From: CAYUNT01 sp964446285
Lineage (GTDB): Bacteria; Sumerlaeota; Sumerlaeia; SLMS01; CAYUNT01
Direction: 5' to 3'
DNA: 64,000 bases
Assembly: GCA_964446285.1 (NCBI GenBank)
Contig: CAYUNT010000002.1
Location: forward strand, 1 to 64,000
The position numbers and the translations under genes are program-made. Below the pieces are notes generated by a model. It searched no databases. It was given only the letters and a program-made list of their open reading frames with translations, and was not told where the DNA came from. Below are positions 43,401-52,964 of the stretch, in pieces (positions within the stretch are counted from its first letter, which is position 1; the number at the start of each line of letters is the position of its first letter).

Positions 43401-44288
43401 GTTCGGGTAGCAACTGACGAAGCAATCCGCCAGCCCCGACAATTCCTCGATGTAAGGCCGCATTTCCGCTGCGCCGAGCGCGCAGTTGATCCCGACCGAC
43501 AGCGGGCGCGCGTGCTCGATCGAATACCAGAACGCCTCGACCGTCTGGCCCGAGAGCGTGCGCCCCGAACGGTCCGTGATCGTGACGGAAATCATCACGG
43601 GAACGCGGCGGCCAAGCGATTCGAACACCTCTTCGATGGCAAAAAGGGCGGCCTTGAGATTGAGCGTATCGAAGGTCGTCTCGGGCAGGAGGACATCCAC
43701 GCCGCCTTCGAGCAGGGCGCGCGCCTGCTCCGCGTAAGCATCGGCCAGATCGCGAAACGTGACGGCGCGAAATCCCGGCCGGTTCACGTCGGGCGAGAGC
43801 GAGGCGGTTTTGTTCGTCGGCCCCATGGCGCCCGCCACCCATCGCGGACGCGACGGATCGCGCGCCGTGACTTCGTCGGCGGCCTCGCGGGCAATGCGCG
43901 CCGACGCCAGATTGATCTCGCGCGCGAGGGCCTGGGTTCCGTAGTCCGCTTGCGAAATGCGCGTCGCGTTGAAGGTGTTGGTTTCGATGATATCCGCGCC
44001 CGCATCGAGGAAATCGCGATGAATTTGCGCAATGACGTCAGGGCGTGTGAGCGAAAGAAGATCGTTGTTTCCGCGCAGGGGCGACGGATGCGCGGCGAAC
44101 CGCTCGCCCCGGAAATCCTTCTCGTCGAGGCGGCGCGTTTGAATCATCGTGCCCATTGCGCCATCGAGGATAAGGATTCGCCGCGCGAGCGCCTCACGCA
44201 GCGCCCCCTCCGCCGCCGAGGAACCCACGAAAGAAGATCCAGCGTCGCTGGGCTTTGGATTTTGTTTTTTGGAATCAGAATTGGTCAT
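40470..44288 (-). CDS. metH: Cobalamin-dependent methionine synthase
   Basis: 1272 residues, full length. It transfers a methyl group from methyltetrahydrofolate via methylcobalamin to homocysteine. The homocysteine domain runs over about 30-350, with the zinc Cys pair in [13 protein letters not shown] near 331 and an upstream Cys at [10 protein letters not shown]. The pterin domain begins with [20 protein letters not shown] near 377. The cobalamin cap and binding domains follow, with the His ligand in [20 protein letters not shown] near 783. The reactivation domain (SAM-binding) ends near 1250 with [19 protein letters not shown] and [20 protein letters not shown]. All domains are present and key residues are intact. 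No riboswitch was recognised in the 280 bases upstream. Confidence 0.97.
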   Translation of the reverse strand: MTNSDSKKQNPKPSDAGSSFVGSSAAEGALREALARRILILDGAMGTMIQTRRLDEKDFRGERFAAHPSPLRGNNDLLSLTRPDVIAQIHRDFLDAGADIIETNTFNATRISQADYGTQALAREINLASARIAREAADEVTARDPSRPRWVAGAMGPTNKTASLSPDVNRPGFRAVTFRDLADAYAEQARALLEGGVDVLLPETTFDTLNLKAALFAIEEVFESLGRRVPVMISVTITDRSGRTLSGQTVEAFWYSIEHARPLSVGINCALGAAEMRPYIEELSGLADCFVSCYPNAGLPNAFGEYDDSPAHMSEMLRDFAREGWLNIVGGCCGTTPAHIRAIAERVRGEAPRVPPPRRRASRFSGLEPLVAGPETGFIVVGERTNITGSPKFAQCVRGGDLEAALTIARQQVENGANVIDINMDEGLIDSVAMMREFLNLIASEPAIARVPIMIDSSRWEVIEAGLQCIQGKALVNSISLKEGEDVFRERARIIRRYGAAAVVMAFDERGQADTAERKFEICARAYRILTGELGYDPADIIFDPNVLTVATGIEEHNAYALAFFEAVRRIKSELPGCLVSGGVSNVSFSFRGNKPVREAMHSAFLYYAIRAGLDMGIVNAGMVEVYEEIPADLLERVEDVLLNRRPDATERLVEFAEKIKHNGKREQKEEEAWRNAPVEKRIAHALVHGVADYIDEDTEEALAELGRPLAVIEGPLMRGMSVVGDLFGAGKMFLPQVVKSARVMKKAVAFLTPHMEREKAEAAARGAKVEGGSAAARILLATVKGDVHDIGKNIVGVVLSCNNYEVIDLGVMVPAEDILRRARECHADIIGLSGLITPSLDEMVHVAREMERTGMKVPLLIGGATTSRLHTAVKIAPNYNAPAVHVLDASRAPGVVQSLLDPATRGAYARKIGEEYARLREHQQARPARPLLSIEEARKRRFAPDWSRETIDTPSFLGVRALRDVPIADLVPFIDWSPFFHAWELRGVYPRILEDARWGERARELFNDGQAMLRRIADEHLLQAHAVYGIYPAASEGDDVVLFADDTHAKTLSTLRFMRRQIERDDGSPQWCLADFVAPRDSGRRDYAGLFAVTAGAGAAELCAKFEAAHDDYSAILVKALADRLAEALAEYLHKQVRDLWGYGRAENLSNDDIIHEKYRGIRPAPGYPACPDHTEKREIFRLLEAESNTGIRLTESFAMTPGASVCGYYFAHPRARYFDVAPIGRDQVADYQQRKGMPLGEIERWLAPVLGYESSAASETSANSPSSSNS

Positions 44289-44380
44289 GAAATCAAAGAG
44301 AGGAACAGGGAAAACATAATCTACAACTCAGAATATAACGCGCCTCGAAAATGCTCTTCGCAGCCGCGTTCCATTCAAAT

Positions 44381-44415
44381 TCGCACACTCCCCCCAGACC
44401 ATCAAACAGAAAACC
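44381..44415. repeat. Flanking repeat of the nucleotidyltransferase module (left copy)
   Basis: CACACTCCCCCCAGACCATC plus AAACAGAAAACC. It is very similar to 45287-45322 (CACACATTCCCCCCAAGGCC plus ATCAAACAAAATAC), in the same orientation. The two copies flank the two-gene module at 44571-45195. Confidence 0.6.
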
Positions 44416-44570
44416 TTTTGCCTAGTCCATCTACCCAATTAAAAAGAGCGCGGAAGGCCAATCTGGGCAGGCGCCTAATTCTTTTGGTAGTGCGCATTAT
44501 TTGTTTGTGCTGTCATTTCGTCGGAAAGACAGCGGGGCGACATCGGGTATCTGATTTGGTATTCTCAAGA

Positions 44571-45020
44571 TTATTCTCTTGTCTCAAGATTCTTGGCATC
44601 AATCAGGTCTTGCGGCCTGCCGGCGGCTTTCTTGGATCGGATCAGGTCCGCCCGCGAGATAAACGGGATATTCAATCCTTCTATGGGGACTTCTTCGCGG
44701 CGTTCCCATGCGGATTCAAACTCCATGCCGGGGATCGACATCATAATATCCAGCCGCAAAGGGGCTTTCCCCATTTGGTAAAAATAGCCAGGCGCGGAAA
44801 AATCCTCAGGCGAAAGATTTTGCAGGGGCGCGCCAAACGCCTTCAGAGCATTGAAGACTCTTTCCGCATTTTCCTTATCGATGGCGATCCACAGGTCCAG
44901 GTCCTTGGTATACCGTGGTTCCGTATATCGCATCACGGCATACCCGCCGACAACAAGGTATCGGACCTTATAATCGCTGAAAATGTTCAATAGTTCTTTG
45001 AAGTCGGGGCTGGTCAGCAT
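44571..45020 (-). CDS. Nucleotidyltransferase (DUF6036/AbiEii-like, MNT style)
   Basis: 149 residues. YLVVGGYAVMRYTEPRYTKD, followed by LDLWI, is the GG..(D/x)xDxD nucleotidyltransferase core: the GG pair and the Asp-Leu-Asp motif near residue 40. A later RLDIMMS near 92 supplies the third acidic residue. The C-terminal RADLIRSKKAAGRPQDLIDA is the helix typical of this group (DUF6036 or the AbiEii-related minimal nucleotidyltransferases). Some such enzymes are toxins or antitoxins that modify tRNA or a partner. It overlaps its upstream partner by 53 bases. AAGGAT lies directly before the ATG. Confidence 0.82.
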   Translation of the reverse strand: MLTSPDFKELLNIFSDYKVRYLVVGGYAVMRYTEPRYTKDLDLWIAIDKENAERVFNALKAFGAPLQNLSPEDFSAPGYFYQMGKAPLRLDIMMSIPGMEFESAWERREEVPIEGLNIPFISRADLIRSKKAAGRPQDLIDAKNLETRE

Positions 45021-45195
45021 ATCCTTGTCTCACAATTTGATAATCCTTCACCATATCGAGCGCGGCCTCAAAAATAGCCGCCGGACCTTGGCGCTGCCAA
45101 AATTCCACATCAAAGCGGCGGTCGTCTTCGCCAGCGCCGCCGGTCTCCTTTTCGCCGCCACCGATTTTGCCATACACTTCAATAATCTCAGACAT
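44968..45195 (-). CDS. Small partner protein of the nucleotidyltransferase
   Basis: 75 residues, with GAGAAGGA eight bases before the ATG at 45195. The C-terminal half (DVEFWQRQGPAAIFEAALDM, then VKDYQIVRQGYADQPRLQRT) is a short helical family that I remember as commonly encoded just ahead of such nucleotidyltransferases. The frames overlap by 53 bases, suggesting translational coupling. The pair looks like a toxin-antitoxin-like module, but which part, if either, is toxic cannot be told. Confidence 0.72.
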   Translation of the reverse strand: MSEIIEVYGKIGGGEKETGGAGEDDRRFDVEFWQRQGPAAIFEAALDMVKDYQIVRQGYADQPRLQRTIEHFQRL

Positions 45196-45286
45196 GATTT
45201 CCTTCTCCGAAGTTTTCGCACAATGCCGCTGTCATCAAGCCACACATATTCGGCTTGCCGCTTTTGCATGGCGGCAACACATGCAA

Positions 45287-45322
45287 GGTCACACATTCCC
45301 CCCAAGGCCATCAAACAAAATA
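45287..45322. repeat. Flanking repeat of the nucleotidyltransferase module (right copy)
   Basis: The right partner of the repeat at 44381-44415, differing at about four positions over 30. The gap 45196-45387 has no other gene. Confidence 0.6.
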
Positions 45323-45387
45323 CAAGCAAGTCGGATGGCATAGCCTTTGTGGCAAGGTTGCGGAGCCACTGTTGGAGGCAGGGGCTG

Positions 45388-46890
45388 CTAATCGCGCCCG
45401 GAGGAGCGCACGAGGATTCCGCAGATGCGGTCTTGGGTGGCGCGGATGGTGGCGACGGGCGAGGAAAAGTGATTCGCCAAAATGGAAAATGCAATCTCTC
45501 GTCCGTCGCGGCCCTTAATATAGCCTGAAAGTCCGCTGACATCGCGCAAGGTGCCCGTCTTAGCCGTGACTTGCCCTTCCATCCCGTCCTTGCTCATGCG
45601 ATAACGCAGCGTGCCGTCGCGGCCCGAAACTGGCAGCGAGGCGCGAAACGCCTCGGAACCCGCGCCAGAGGCCATCTCGCGCAGCAGCATCACAATCGCG
45701 CGCGGCGCCACAAGGTCCGTGCGCGCCAGGCCGCTGCCATCTTCGCCCTCGACGAGCGAATCCGGAATCCGCATTCCGCGCAGGAATCGCGCCTCGGCGG
45801 CGTGTGAGGCGTCGTAGGAGCATTGCCCCGCCGCGCGCCCCCCGGCGGCCAGATAGACCATCTCCGCCAAATGATTGTCGCTGTCTTTGTTTGTGCGTTC
45901 GATGATCGCGGCGAGCGGCGGGGATTTGTGTTCGGCCAGCAGGCGCGCGCGGTCCGAAGCGGCGTCCGGAGCCACTCGTCGCCATTCGATTTCCACGCGC
46001 CCCTTGAACTCGATGCCTTCGCGGCGCAGCGCGTTTTCCAGCGCCTCCGCCCACCCAGACACCGGATCGGGCAGAGGAAGCGTCAGCGATTCCGCAGGCA
46101 ATCCCTGGGGAAATTCGCCCACAGCCACCAGCGCGGCCGGTCCGGTGGCGCGCGCAAGGCGGAGAGTTTTCTTGCCCGAAGCGCCAACCGTGCGTGTTTG
46201 ATTTTCAAGCGCGAGGCCGCGTTCGAGGCGCGGCGTAATTTCTGCGCGGCACGGCTCGCCTGCCACATCCGCCGGGGAAAACTTGACCAGAACACGGTTT
46301 TCGTTCAGCGCCAGCGCCGACGGCAGCGTTCCGTAGAGTTCGAGCAGTTGATCCCACGCCCATCCGGGCGGCATGAGCGCCGGGGATTCGTAGATGGAAG
46401 TGTCGATCACAACGCGCCCCGCCACGCTCTTGATGCCTGCGTCCTTTGCGGCGCGCGCCCAATCGCCGAGCAGCGCCAGGCCCGAGCGCCCGCGCAGGAA
46501 TTCCGGCCGCATAGCCGGATCGCCGCCCGCCTCGAGCACGAGATCGCCATCGAGCGCGCCCGCGCCGTCCAGCGCCCCTGCCGCCCAAAACCGTGTTGTG
46601 AACTGATAATCCGCGCCAAGTGTCCGCAGCGCGAGCGACGTTGAGAACAGTTTGCGGTTCGAGGCCGGCATCAAGCGTTCATTGCCCCCGGCATCAACCA
46701 GCACCCGCCCCGTCGAGAGGTCCAGCGCATACACACCCCACTGCCCGCCGCGCTCGCCGAGTTTGGCAATTTCATCCGCCACGAGCTTTTGCAGCGACGG
46801 ATCCGGCCCCGATGGCGCGCCCGCCGCTGATAAAGATGCCAGGCAGAATAGCGCCAGCGCGGCGCACAAAGAGCATAAGGATAATCGCAT
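45388..46890 (-). CDS. dacB: D-alanyl-D-alanine carboxypeptidase/endopeptidase (PBP4, peptidase S13)
   Basis: 500 residues with an N-terminal signal peptide (MRLSLCSLCAALALFCLASL, then SAAG). The three penicillin-binding motifs are visible: SxxK in MPASNRKLFSTS near 78, SxN in KDSDNHLAEMVYLAAGG near 335, and KTG in GQVTAKTGTLRDVSGLSGYI near 452. The S13 insert domain between motifs 1 and 2 is present. It trims peptidoglycan stem peptides in the periplasm. A related but separate S13 gene follows on the same strand side at 46997, so the two could be co-expressed. Confidence 0.92.
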   Translation of the reverse strand: MRLSLCSLCAALALFCLASLSAAGAPSGPDPSLQKLVADEIAKLGERGGQWGVYALDLSTGRVLVDAGGNERLMPASNRKLFSTSLALRTLGADYQFTTRFWAAGALDGAGALDGDLVLEAGGDPAMRPEFLRGRSGLALLGDWARAAKDAGIKSVAGRVVIDTSIYESPALMPPGWAWDQLLELYGTLPSALALNENRVLVKFSPADVAGEPCRAEITPRLERGLALENQTRTVGASGKKTLRLARATGPAALVAVGEFPQGLPAESLTLPLPDPVSGWAEALENALRREGIEFKGRVEIEWRRVAPDAASDRARLLAEHKSPPLAAIIERTNKDSDNHLAEMVYLAAGGRAAGQCSYDASHAAEARFLRGMRIPDSLVEGEDGSGLARTDLVAPRAIVMLLREMASGAGSEAFRASLPVSGRDGTLRYRMSKDGMEGQVTAKTGTLRDVSGLSGYIKGRDGREIAFSILANHFSSPVATIRATQDRICGILVRSSGRD

Positions 46891-46996
46891 TATTCACACA
46901 GCCCCAACGAAAAACGATGCAGAGAATATGCACCGCGCCATCGCATTGCAGCGTCAGAATCCTGGAATCCGCGCGGCGGCGGCGGCGTCCGGGCGC

Positions 46997-48598
46997 CTAT
47001 TCACGGAAAGAGGCCAAAGTGACGCAAGCACGATCTATCACTTCATCCGCTCCGTCGATGCCGGCGTTGTGATTATTGACCAGCATGCTGAAGACGAGAT
47101 CGCGCCCGCTGGCGTCCGTCACGTATCCGGAAAATCCGCGCACATAGCCGATGTATCCCGTCTTGGCCTGCACCTTGCCTTCGGCGGCCGTTCCGACCAT
47201 GCGCTTATCGAGTGTCGATTCCTCGCCCACATAAGGCAGCGAGGTCCGGAATACATCACGCAGTTCAGGGTTGTTGTAGATGCGGCGCAAGAGGGCGCAA
47301 AACTGGCGCGGCTGCACATAATCCTGGCGCGCAAGCCCCGAGCCGTCACACATTTGCAGTTTGTCTGGATCAGGAGCGCCGATTGCCTCGAACCACTTGC
47401 GCACGGCTTTGAGGCCGCCATCGAAATCGCCGGGAAAGCCTTCGTGAACCGCCAGCGTGCGCAAAATCTGATCGGCGAAAAAGTTGTGGCTGGGTTTGTT
47501 GACCACGCGGATGAGTTCGGACAAAGGCGGCGAAACATGCGTGATGAACGTCTGGCGGCGCCCGGGAGCGGGCTTGTCAATGCGCGCCGGATCGCCGAGT
47601 GAGCGGATGTTTCGCGCCGCGCCATCGACGCGGATTCCCTCGCGCTCAAAGGCCTCTTTCGCAAGCGTGGCCGCATAGAGCGCGCCATCCCACACAGCCC
47701 CGCGTTCGCGATGCGGTTTTGCGTCGATGGCAATTTCGCCCCGCACGACAAAGACATTGCTGCCCGTCTCGCGCGAGACGATGTCCGCCGTGGTTTTCGT
47801 GCCCGTGGTTGCCGTGGTGGCCTCATTGACGAGCGTGATGAATGGAGTGGCCGGAACGACGCGCAGCGAAGGGCGGTCGCCAACGGCCTTGCCCGGCGTG
47901 GTGTAGAATCGGAAGCAATTTTCCTCCATCGCCAAGCCGCTCGATCCGCAACCATACCAATAGGGCAGATCGCCATATTCCCAATAAGATGAAATGTATT
48001 CTTCGGTAAAACAACGCCCGTCGCCGATAATATCGCCCGAGATTTCGCGAATGCCCGCGTCCTTGAGCGCCTTGGCCCATTCGGCCAGGAGTTTCGCGCT
48101 GTCGTGCGAGTCGTCCGGATGCCATGCGCCGAGCGATGGATCGCCCGATCCCACAATGACCAGATCGCCATCGAGCCGCCCATTGCGAATCTCGCCCACG
48201 GCGTCAACGCGCGTCGTGTAACTGAAGTCCTTGCCGAGGCGGTCCAGCGCGGCGGCCGTCGTGACGAGTTTTGTATTCGAGGCCGGATTCATGGACTTTG
48301 CGCCATTGAGATCATAAATCACTTCGCCTTCGGCGGTTTCCACGCGCACTCCCCAAAAGGCGTTATCGAAGCGCGGATCGCTGAAAATGGTATTGAGGTC
48401 CGCGCGGAGTTTTTCGCGCGCGGGCGAAGTGGCAGCAGCTGCGGGCGCATTGGATGCGGCGGATGTCACAGCGCCTGCGGCGTTGCCTGCGGCCTCGCGC
48501 CCGGGCGGCGGGCAAAGCGTCGCGCAGCCCAAAATCCACGCGCACAAAGCAAAAAGAGAGAAAAACCGCAGCAAATCAACTGGTCGCACTCGAATCAT
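46997..48598 (-). CDS. Second S13 carboxypeptidase, lipoprotein form
   Basis: 533 residues from the ATG at 48598 (GGAG eight bases upstream). A lipoprotein signal (LLRFFSLFALCAWILGCATL) has its lipobox at LGC. The S13 motifs are SxxK in NPASNTKLVTTAAALDRLGK near 105, SxN in KPSHNFFADQILRTLAVHEG near 370, and KTG in AKTGYIGYVRGFSGYVTDAS near 495. The start farther upstream (48865) would cross the addA end and destroy the signal peptide. It overlaps no neighbour. A membrane-anchored S13 next to a soluble one suggests divided roles at the cell wall. Confidence 0.92.
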   Translation of the reverse strand: MIRVRPVDLLRFFSLFALCAWILGCATLCPPPGREAAGNAAGAVTSAASNAPAAAATSPAREKLRADLNTIFSDPRFDNAFWGVRVETAEGEVIYDLNGAKSMNPASNTKLVTTAAALDRLGKDFSYTTRVDAVGEIRNGRLDGDLVIVGSGDPSLGAWHPDDSHDSAKLLAEWAKALKDAGIREISGDIIGDGRCFTEEYISSYWEYGDLPYWYGCGSSGLAMEENCFRFYTTPGKAVGDRPSLRVVPATPFITLVNEATTATTGTKTTADIVSRETGSNVFVVRGEIAIDAKPHRERGAVWDGALYAATLAKEAFEREGIRVDGAARNIRSLGDPARIDKPAPGRRQTFITHVSPPLSELIRVVNKPSHNFFADQILRTLAVHEGFPGDFDGGLKAVRKWFEAIGAPDPDKLQMCDGSGLARQDYVQPRQFCALLRRIYNNPELRDVFRTSLPYVGEESTLDKRMVGTAAEGKVQAKTGYIGYVRGFSGYVTDASGRDLVFSMLVNNHNAGIDGADEVIDRACVTLASFRE

Positions 48599-48734
48599 GC
48601 AACAACTCCACAAAAAGAATGCCGTCGGGTGCCGGCGGCGCAGAAAGAAGTGAAAACCACTCGCGCCAAGTGGATCAAGGTCAATGGAGCGCCACTGGCC
48701 GCAGACCCAACGGCGCGACGCGCAACCGCCCTTT

Positions 48735-51700
48735 TCAGTCCGCAACGCGATCGAGAGGCACTTCGCGTTCGATGCCCGCCCACAAAAATACAAGCACGGC
48801 CTTTTGCACGGGACGCCTGTGTATTTCGGACAGCGCCCGCGCATAAAGGCGGATTTGTTCCGCATACGAAATGGCGCGCTCTTCCAAGGCCGGACCGGCG
48901 CTCACCTGGTCCGTTTTCCAATCCAGGAGGAGGAGTCCATCCGACGCGGCGGCCACGCAATCGGCCACGCCCTGGACTACGATACTTTCGCCGCGGAAGC
49001 GCGCACGCGCGGTTTCGGGGAGAAATCCATAGACCTCGCCGGCGGGAACAAGCGCCGTGAACGGAACCTCGCGGCGGATGGCGCCTGCGGGAAGCGAGGC
49101 GAGGCGGCGTCCGAGTTCGCCCTGAAAAAACCGCGCCACGGCGGCGCAATCCACCGCGTCCGCCGCTACCGCGGGCAACAAGCCCTGATTGATCAGCGCC
49201 GCCACTTGCCCGCGCACCTGCTCTTCAGAGTCCGCGCGCGAATAATCCAGGTGGCGCATGGCTAAATGCGTAATCGTTCCGCGCTCGGCCGCTCCCAGCT
49301 GCGGCGGACGCTCCTCCTTCCCGGGTGATTCCTCACTCTCTTTCGCTGAAAATTCCTTGCATGTCTTTCGCGCAGATGCGGGCGGCGCAAACGGCCATCC
49401 GGGCGCGCCATCCTCTGGTTCGCTCGCGTAATCCCAGAGACGTTTGATTTCTGTTACAGACATCTTCGCGCGCAGTCCGCCAGGAAGCTCGGGCGCGGAA
49501 GAGGCGGCGGCTATGCGGCGGAGCGATTCCAGCGCCCGCGCTTCCCACGAGGCGCAGTCGCCCGCAAAGGCATTCGACGCTCCTTCGGCCGCTTCCGCTT
49601 CTGGCGGCTTTGCGAATTCCGTATTAGCGCCTGTGATTTCTATGCGCTCGATGATGTGCGCGAGCGTTAGCGGAACGGACTGATTGCGGGCGATTCCCAA
49701 CGAGGCGCCGCGGCGGCGTTGTTCTGCCCTGGCCTCCTCGGATTTCGCCGCCAACTCGGCCGATCCCGCAAGCGCCGGGCCAATCCAATCGAGCAGACAC
49801 CGCGCCGATGAACGCAAAAACACAGGAAGCGTCTCGGATTTTGCGCCACCGCTCCAGAGCCGCCACGCATCGAAGGCCTCGCGCGGGCGCGCGACAGTTC
49901 CGCTCAAAATCAGCAAATCGCGCGCCCGCGTCATGGCGACGTAAAGCAGGCGCATTTCCTCGGAAAGCATGGCGATGCGCCGCCCCGCGCGCACGGCTTC
50001 GTGATGAAGCGCGGGCAGATGCACGCCTCGCTGCTTGCAGGGCGCGCGCATCCCGATCAGGCCGCGGCGATCAGTGACAATCGGATTATACAGGTCTGAT
50101 AAATTGAACCGCCCCGACAGATTGGCAATCACAACCACGGGAAATTCGAGACCCTTGGCGCGATGGATCGAAAGCAGCCGGACGGCGTTTTCGCCGGGCG
50201 GCGCATTGTCGCCCGAGGCCGGGTTCTGTCCCGATTCGGCCAGGCGGCGCAAAAATCGCAGAAATCGCGCAAGGCCCCGATTCGCGAACGTGTCAAACTG
50301 CGCGGCGCGCTCGCGCAACGTTTCGATGTTGGACTCACGCAAATCCCCATCCAAACCGGCGCATGCGGCGGCCCGATACTGCGATTCCGCGAGGATGCGG
50401 TCGATCAATTCCGCGACAGATACTTGCCGCGATAAAGCGCGCCATCGCTCGATACGTTCGAGCGCCGCGCGGCATCGCTCCGCTAAATCTGAGCTATCGT
50501 CAGAATTCGCACTGGCCTTCGCGCCGGAATCGCCTGCGGAAAATGCCCGCGCGGCCGCGTAAAAATCGCCTTCGGACGCGCCGAGGCGGATGCGCATCAG
50601 GTCATCGGCGGAAAAGCGGCAAAAAGGCGAACGCAAATACGCCGCCAGCGGGATGTCCTGGCAGGGATTGTCGAGAATTTCCAAAACCGATACCAGATCG
50701 CGAATTTCCAGCGCATCGAGGAGGTTGCCGCCCGGCGGGGCCTTCACTGGAATTCCGCAATGCCGCAACGCCGCCGCAAACACATCCGCGCCCGTCATCG
50801 AGCGCATGAGGATCACGATGTCTCCCCACTGCACGGGCCGCCACACGCCGCCGGAGTCTTCGATCCACAAATCCGCGTTCTGGCCATCGGCTCGTCGGCC
50901 CACGAGCGACCACAACCGGCTAGCAAGCGCATACGCCTCGCGTTCGAGCAGGGCCGGTTCGGCTTCGGGAGCGGCCGCGTCTTCGCCTTCCCCTTCATTT
51001 TCCTCGCTAGCGGCTTCATTTTCCGCGCCGCCATCCGGGGAATGCGCTCCTTCTTCGCCGCGCGTATCCGCATCCGATGGCTCGCCGTTTGGCGAAAAAG
51101 CCACGGCCGATTCTCCACCGTCCGCGCGCGAGACGATGGGCGCGCTGGAATCCACAAGCAGCCACTCTACAGGACAATTGTCTGGATTTTTCGAGGGCGG
51201 CAAATCAGCGGGCGGGTCGGACGCGCCGCGCCCCTGCACAAGACGCGCGGAATCATCATAAGGAATTCCGCCAAGCGCCACGTCCATCAGGCGCTCGAAG
51301 ACAGAATTCACCGCGTCGATCACCGGACGCCGGCAGCGATAATTGCGCGGAAGATCGATGCGGAAATCGGCTGTGTCTATGTTGGCAACATGATTTTCAG
51401 TTGTGCCTGCGGATAGCGCGCCAGCCGATGCCGCGCTTTGCGGCGCATCGGGCCGGAGCGATTGCGCACGACGGTAGGCGTCAAGGAATATCTCCGGTTC
51501 CGCCAGCCGGAATCCATAGATGCTCTGCTTAACGTCACCCACGGCAAACAGGTTCGGCGCGCGCCCTTGCGCATCGTTCTGGCGGCTCACCAGATGCAAA
51601 ATCGCCGCCTGCAACTCGTTGATGTCCTGGTATTCGTCCACGAGGACCCGCTCGAACCGGTCGCGATACTGCAGCGCCACCGGACCCGGCGTGAGAAAAG

Positions 51701-52964
51701 CCTCGTTCGAACTCAGATTACTTGTCTCATTGATCCTTGCGGTTTCATTTGTCCCATTCGTCTCATCAGCGCCAACCGCGCTGCTATCCACTTTTGTCTC
51801 ACGGGCGGAGAGCGCATCGAGAGCCAGGCGTTCAATGTCATTGAAATCCAGCGCGCCAATCTGTCGTTTTTCTCGCGCATAAGCATCCAGCGCATCCTCG
51901 GTGAGCGCCAGAAAGCGTCCTATCAACGGCGATGTCGAGCGCACGCCATCAATCCAGTCTTCGGGAGAAAAACGCGCCTGAAACTTAGCAAGCGCCGTCA
52001 ATTGTTTGCGGGCCGGATCGAAGACGCGCGCCTTGAGAAGGTTTCGCATTTCCGCATATTCCGGCGGCACGCGCGGACCTTTGCGCGGCATTTTCGCGCT
52101 GGCGCAATCGGCGAGAATCTGCTGCCATTCCGTCCATTCGCCCGCCGCCAGCGAGCGCCGTGCGCGAATCGATGCGTCGCGCAAATCGCCTGCAAATCCC
52201 GCCAGTTTTGCATCCGGAATTCCGCGCGCGGCCAGTTCGCGCAAGAGCCAGTCGAAACGCGCCTCGATGTCGGCGTGCGCGGCCTCGAGGGTTTCGATAA
52301 ATCGCCTCCCCCAGAAAGTCCGCTCCAGAACAGGTATTTTACCTGCGGGCGAGCCGAATTCCCCCAGCGCCGCCAGAACGCGCGCCTTCCATTCCGCCGG
52401 ACGCGCCGTCGTGCGTAGGAAATCCGCCGCGCGCCTTACCTCGCCAGCCAGCCGCGCATCATCGCGCCGTCCGCCGAACGCATCCACCAGCGCCCGAAAC
52501 TCGACCCCGCGCGGCCCGTCGTCGCGGTAATGCGCCTCAAAAACGCCATCGAGCGTTTCCGCCCATAGCAGCTCGCCCTCCTCGGCGTCCAGCACGCCGA
52601 ATCCAGGATTTATATCCAGGACGTGGAAATTCTGGCGGACAAGTTCCTGGCAAAACGAATCCAGCGTCGAGATAGAAGCGCGCTCAAGCAGGGCCAGCTG
52701 GCGGCGCGCCCGCGCGTGGTCTGGATACTGCGAGAGCGTTTCGCGAAGCGCTCCGCCTATGCGGTCTTTCATTTCCCGCGCGGCGGCCCGCGTAAACGTG
52801 ACAACCAGAAGGTTCTCGATATCGAGCGGCGGAACTTCCTGCGTAATGGCGTAAAGCACGCGCCCGGCGAGCACGGACGTCTTGCCCGCTCCGGCGGCGG
52901 CGGAAACGAGCAGGTTCACGCCGCTGGTTTCGACGGCGAGGCGCTGTTCGGGAGAGAATTTCAT
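48735..52964 (-). CDS. addA: ATP-dependent helicase-nuclease subunit AddA
   Basis: 1409 residues. The UvrD-type superfamily 1 helicase begins FSPEQRLAVETSGVNLLVSA, with Walker A in SAAAGAGKTSVL (about 22-33). VVTFTRAAAREMKDRIGGAL is motif Ia, VLVDEYQDINELQ motif II, and RLLYVAMTRARDLLILSGT motif VI. The C-terminal nuclease domain has GTITHLAMRHLDY near 1230 and the PD-(D/E)xK active site in VVQGVADCVAAASDGLLLLD, continuing WKTD near 1355. With AddB it resects double-strand breaks and pauses at a recombination hotspot. Low-complexity inserts occur near 395-415 (an ETNGTNETARINETSN repeat) and 660-700 (acidic). Its start overlaps the addB stop by four bases. Confidence 0.95.
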   Translation of the reverse strand: MKFSPEQRLAVETSGVNLLVSAAAGAGKTSVLAGRVLYAITQEVPPLDIENLLVVTFTRAAAREMKDRIGGALRETLSQYPDHARARRQLALLERASISTLDSFCQELVRQNFHVLDINPGFGVLDAEEGELLWAETLDGVFEAHYRDDGPRGVEFRALVDAFGGRRDDARLAGEVRRAADFLRTTARPAEWKARVLAALGEFGSPAGKIPVLERTFWGRRFIETLEAAHADIEARFDWLLRELAARGIPDAKLAGFAGDLRDASIRARRSLAAGEWTEWQQILADCASAKMPRKGPRVPPEYAEMRNLLKARVFDPARKQLTALAKFQARFSPEDWIDGVRSTSPLIGRFLALTEDALDAYAREKRQIGALDFNDIERLALDALSARETKVDSSAVGADETNGTNETARINETSNLSSNEAFLTPGPVALQYRDRFERVLVDEYQDINELQAAILHLVSRQNDAQGRAPNLFAVGDVKQSIYGFRLAEPEIFLDAYRRAQSLRPDAPQSAASAGALSAGTTENHVANIDTADFRIDLPRNYRCRRPVIDAVNSVFERLMDVALGGIPYDDSARLVQGRGASDPPADLPPSKNPDNCPVEWLLVDSSAPIVSRADGGESAVAFSPNGEPSDADTRGEEGAHSPDGGAENEAASEENEGEGEDAAAPEAEPALLEREAYALASRLWSLVGRRADGQNADLWIEDSGGVWRPVQWGDIVILMRSMTGADVFAAALRHCGIPVKAPPGGNLLDALEIRDLVSVLEILDNPCQDIPLAAYLRSPFCRFSADDLMRIRLGASEGDFYAAARAFSAGDSGAKASANSDDSSDLAERCRAALERIERWRALSRQVSVAELIDRILAESQYRAAACAGLDGDLRESNIETLRERAAQFDTFANRGLARFLRFLRRLAESGQNPASGDNAPPGENAVRLLSIHRAKGLEFPVVVIANLSGRFNLSDLYNPIVTDRRGLIGMRAPCKQRGVHLPALHHEAVRAGRRIAMLSEEMRLLYVAMTRARDLLILSGTVARPREAFDAWRLWSGGAKSETLPVFLRSSARCLLDWIGPALAGSAELAAKSEEARAEQRRRGASLGIARNQSVPLTLAHIIERIEITGANTEFAKPPEAEAAEGASNAFAGDCASWEARALESLRRIAAASSAPELPGGLRAKMSVTEIKRLWDYASEPEDGAPGWPFAPPASARKTCKEFSAKESEESPGKEERPPQLGAAERGTITHLAMRHLDYSRADSEEQVRGQVAALINQGLLPAVAADAVDCAAVARFFQGELGRRLASLPAGAIRREVPFTALVPAGEVYGFLPETARARFRGESIVVQGVADCVAAASDGLLLLDWKTDQVSAGPALEERAISYAEQIRLYARALSEIHRRPVQKAVLVFLWAGIEREVPLDRVAD

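Noticed and set aside
44289..44570. Cobalamin or SAM riboswitch upstream of metH
   Set aside because: I searched by eye for the B12 box and paired SAM-box stems and found none; not reported.
42618..44993. 791-codon plus-strand open frame opposite metH
   Set aside because: Antisense to a complete metH; composition is Arg/Ala-rich as expected from a GC-rich shadow frame, with no motif or start signal.
45048..45542. 164-codon minus-strand frame near the dacB stop
   Set aside because: Overlaps the dacB end in another frame and the repeat; no family resemblance or ribosome-binding site.
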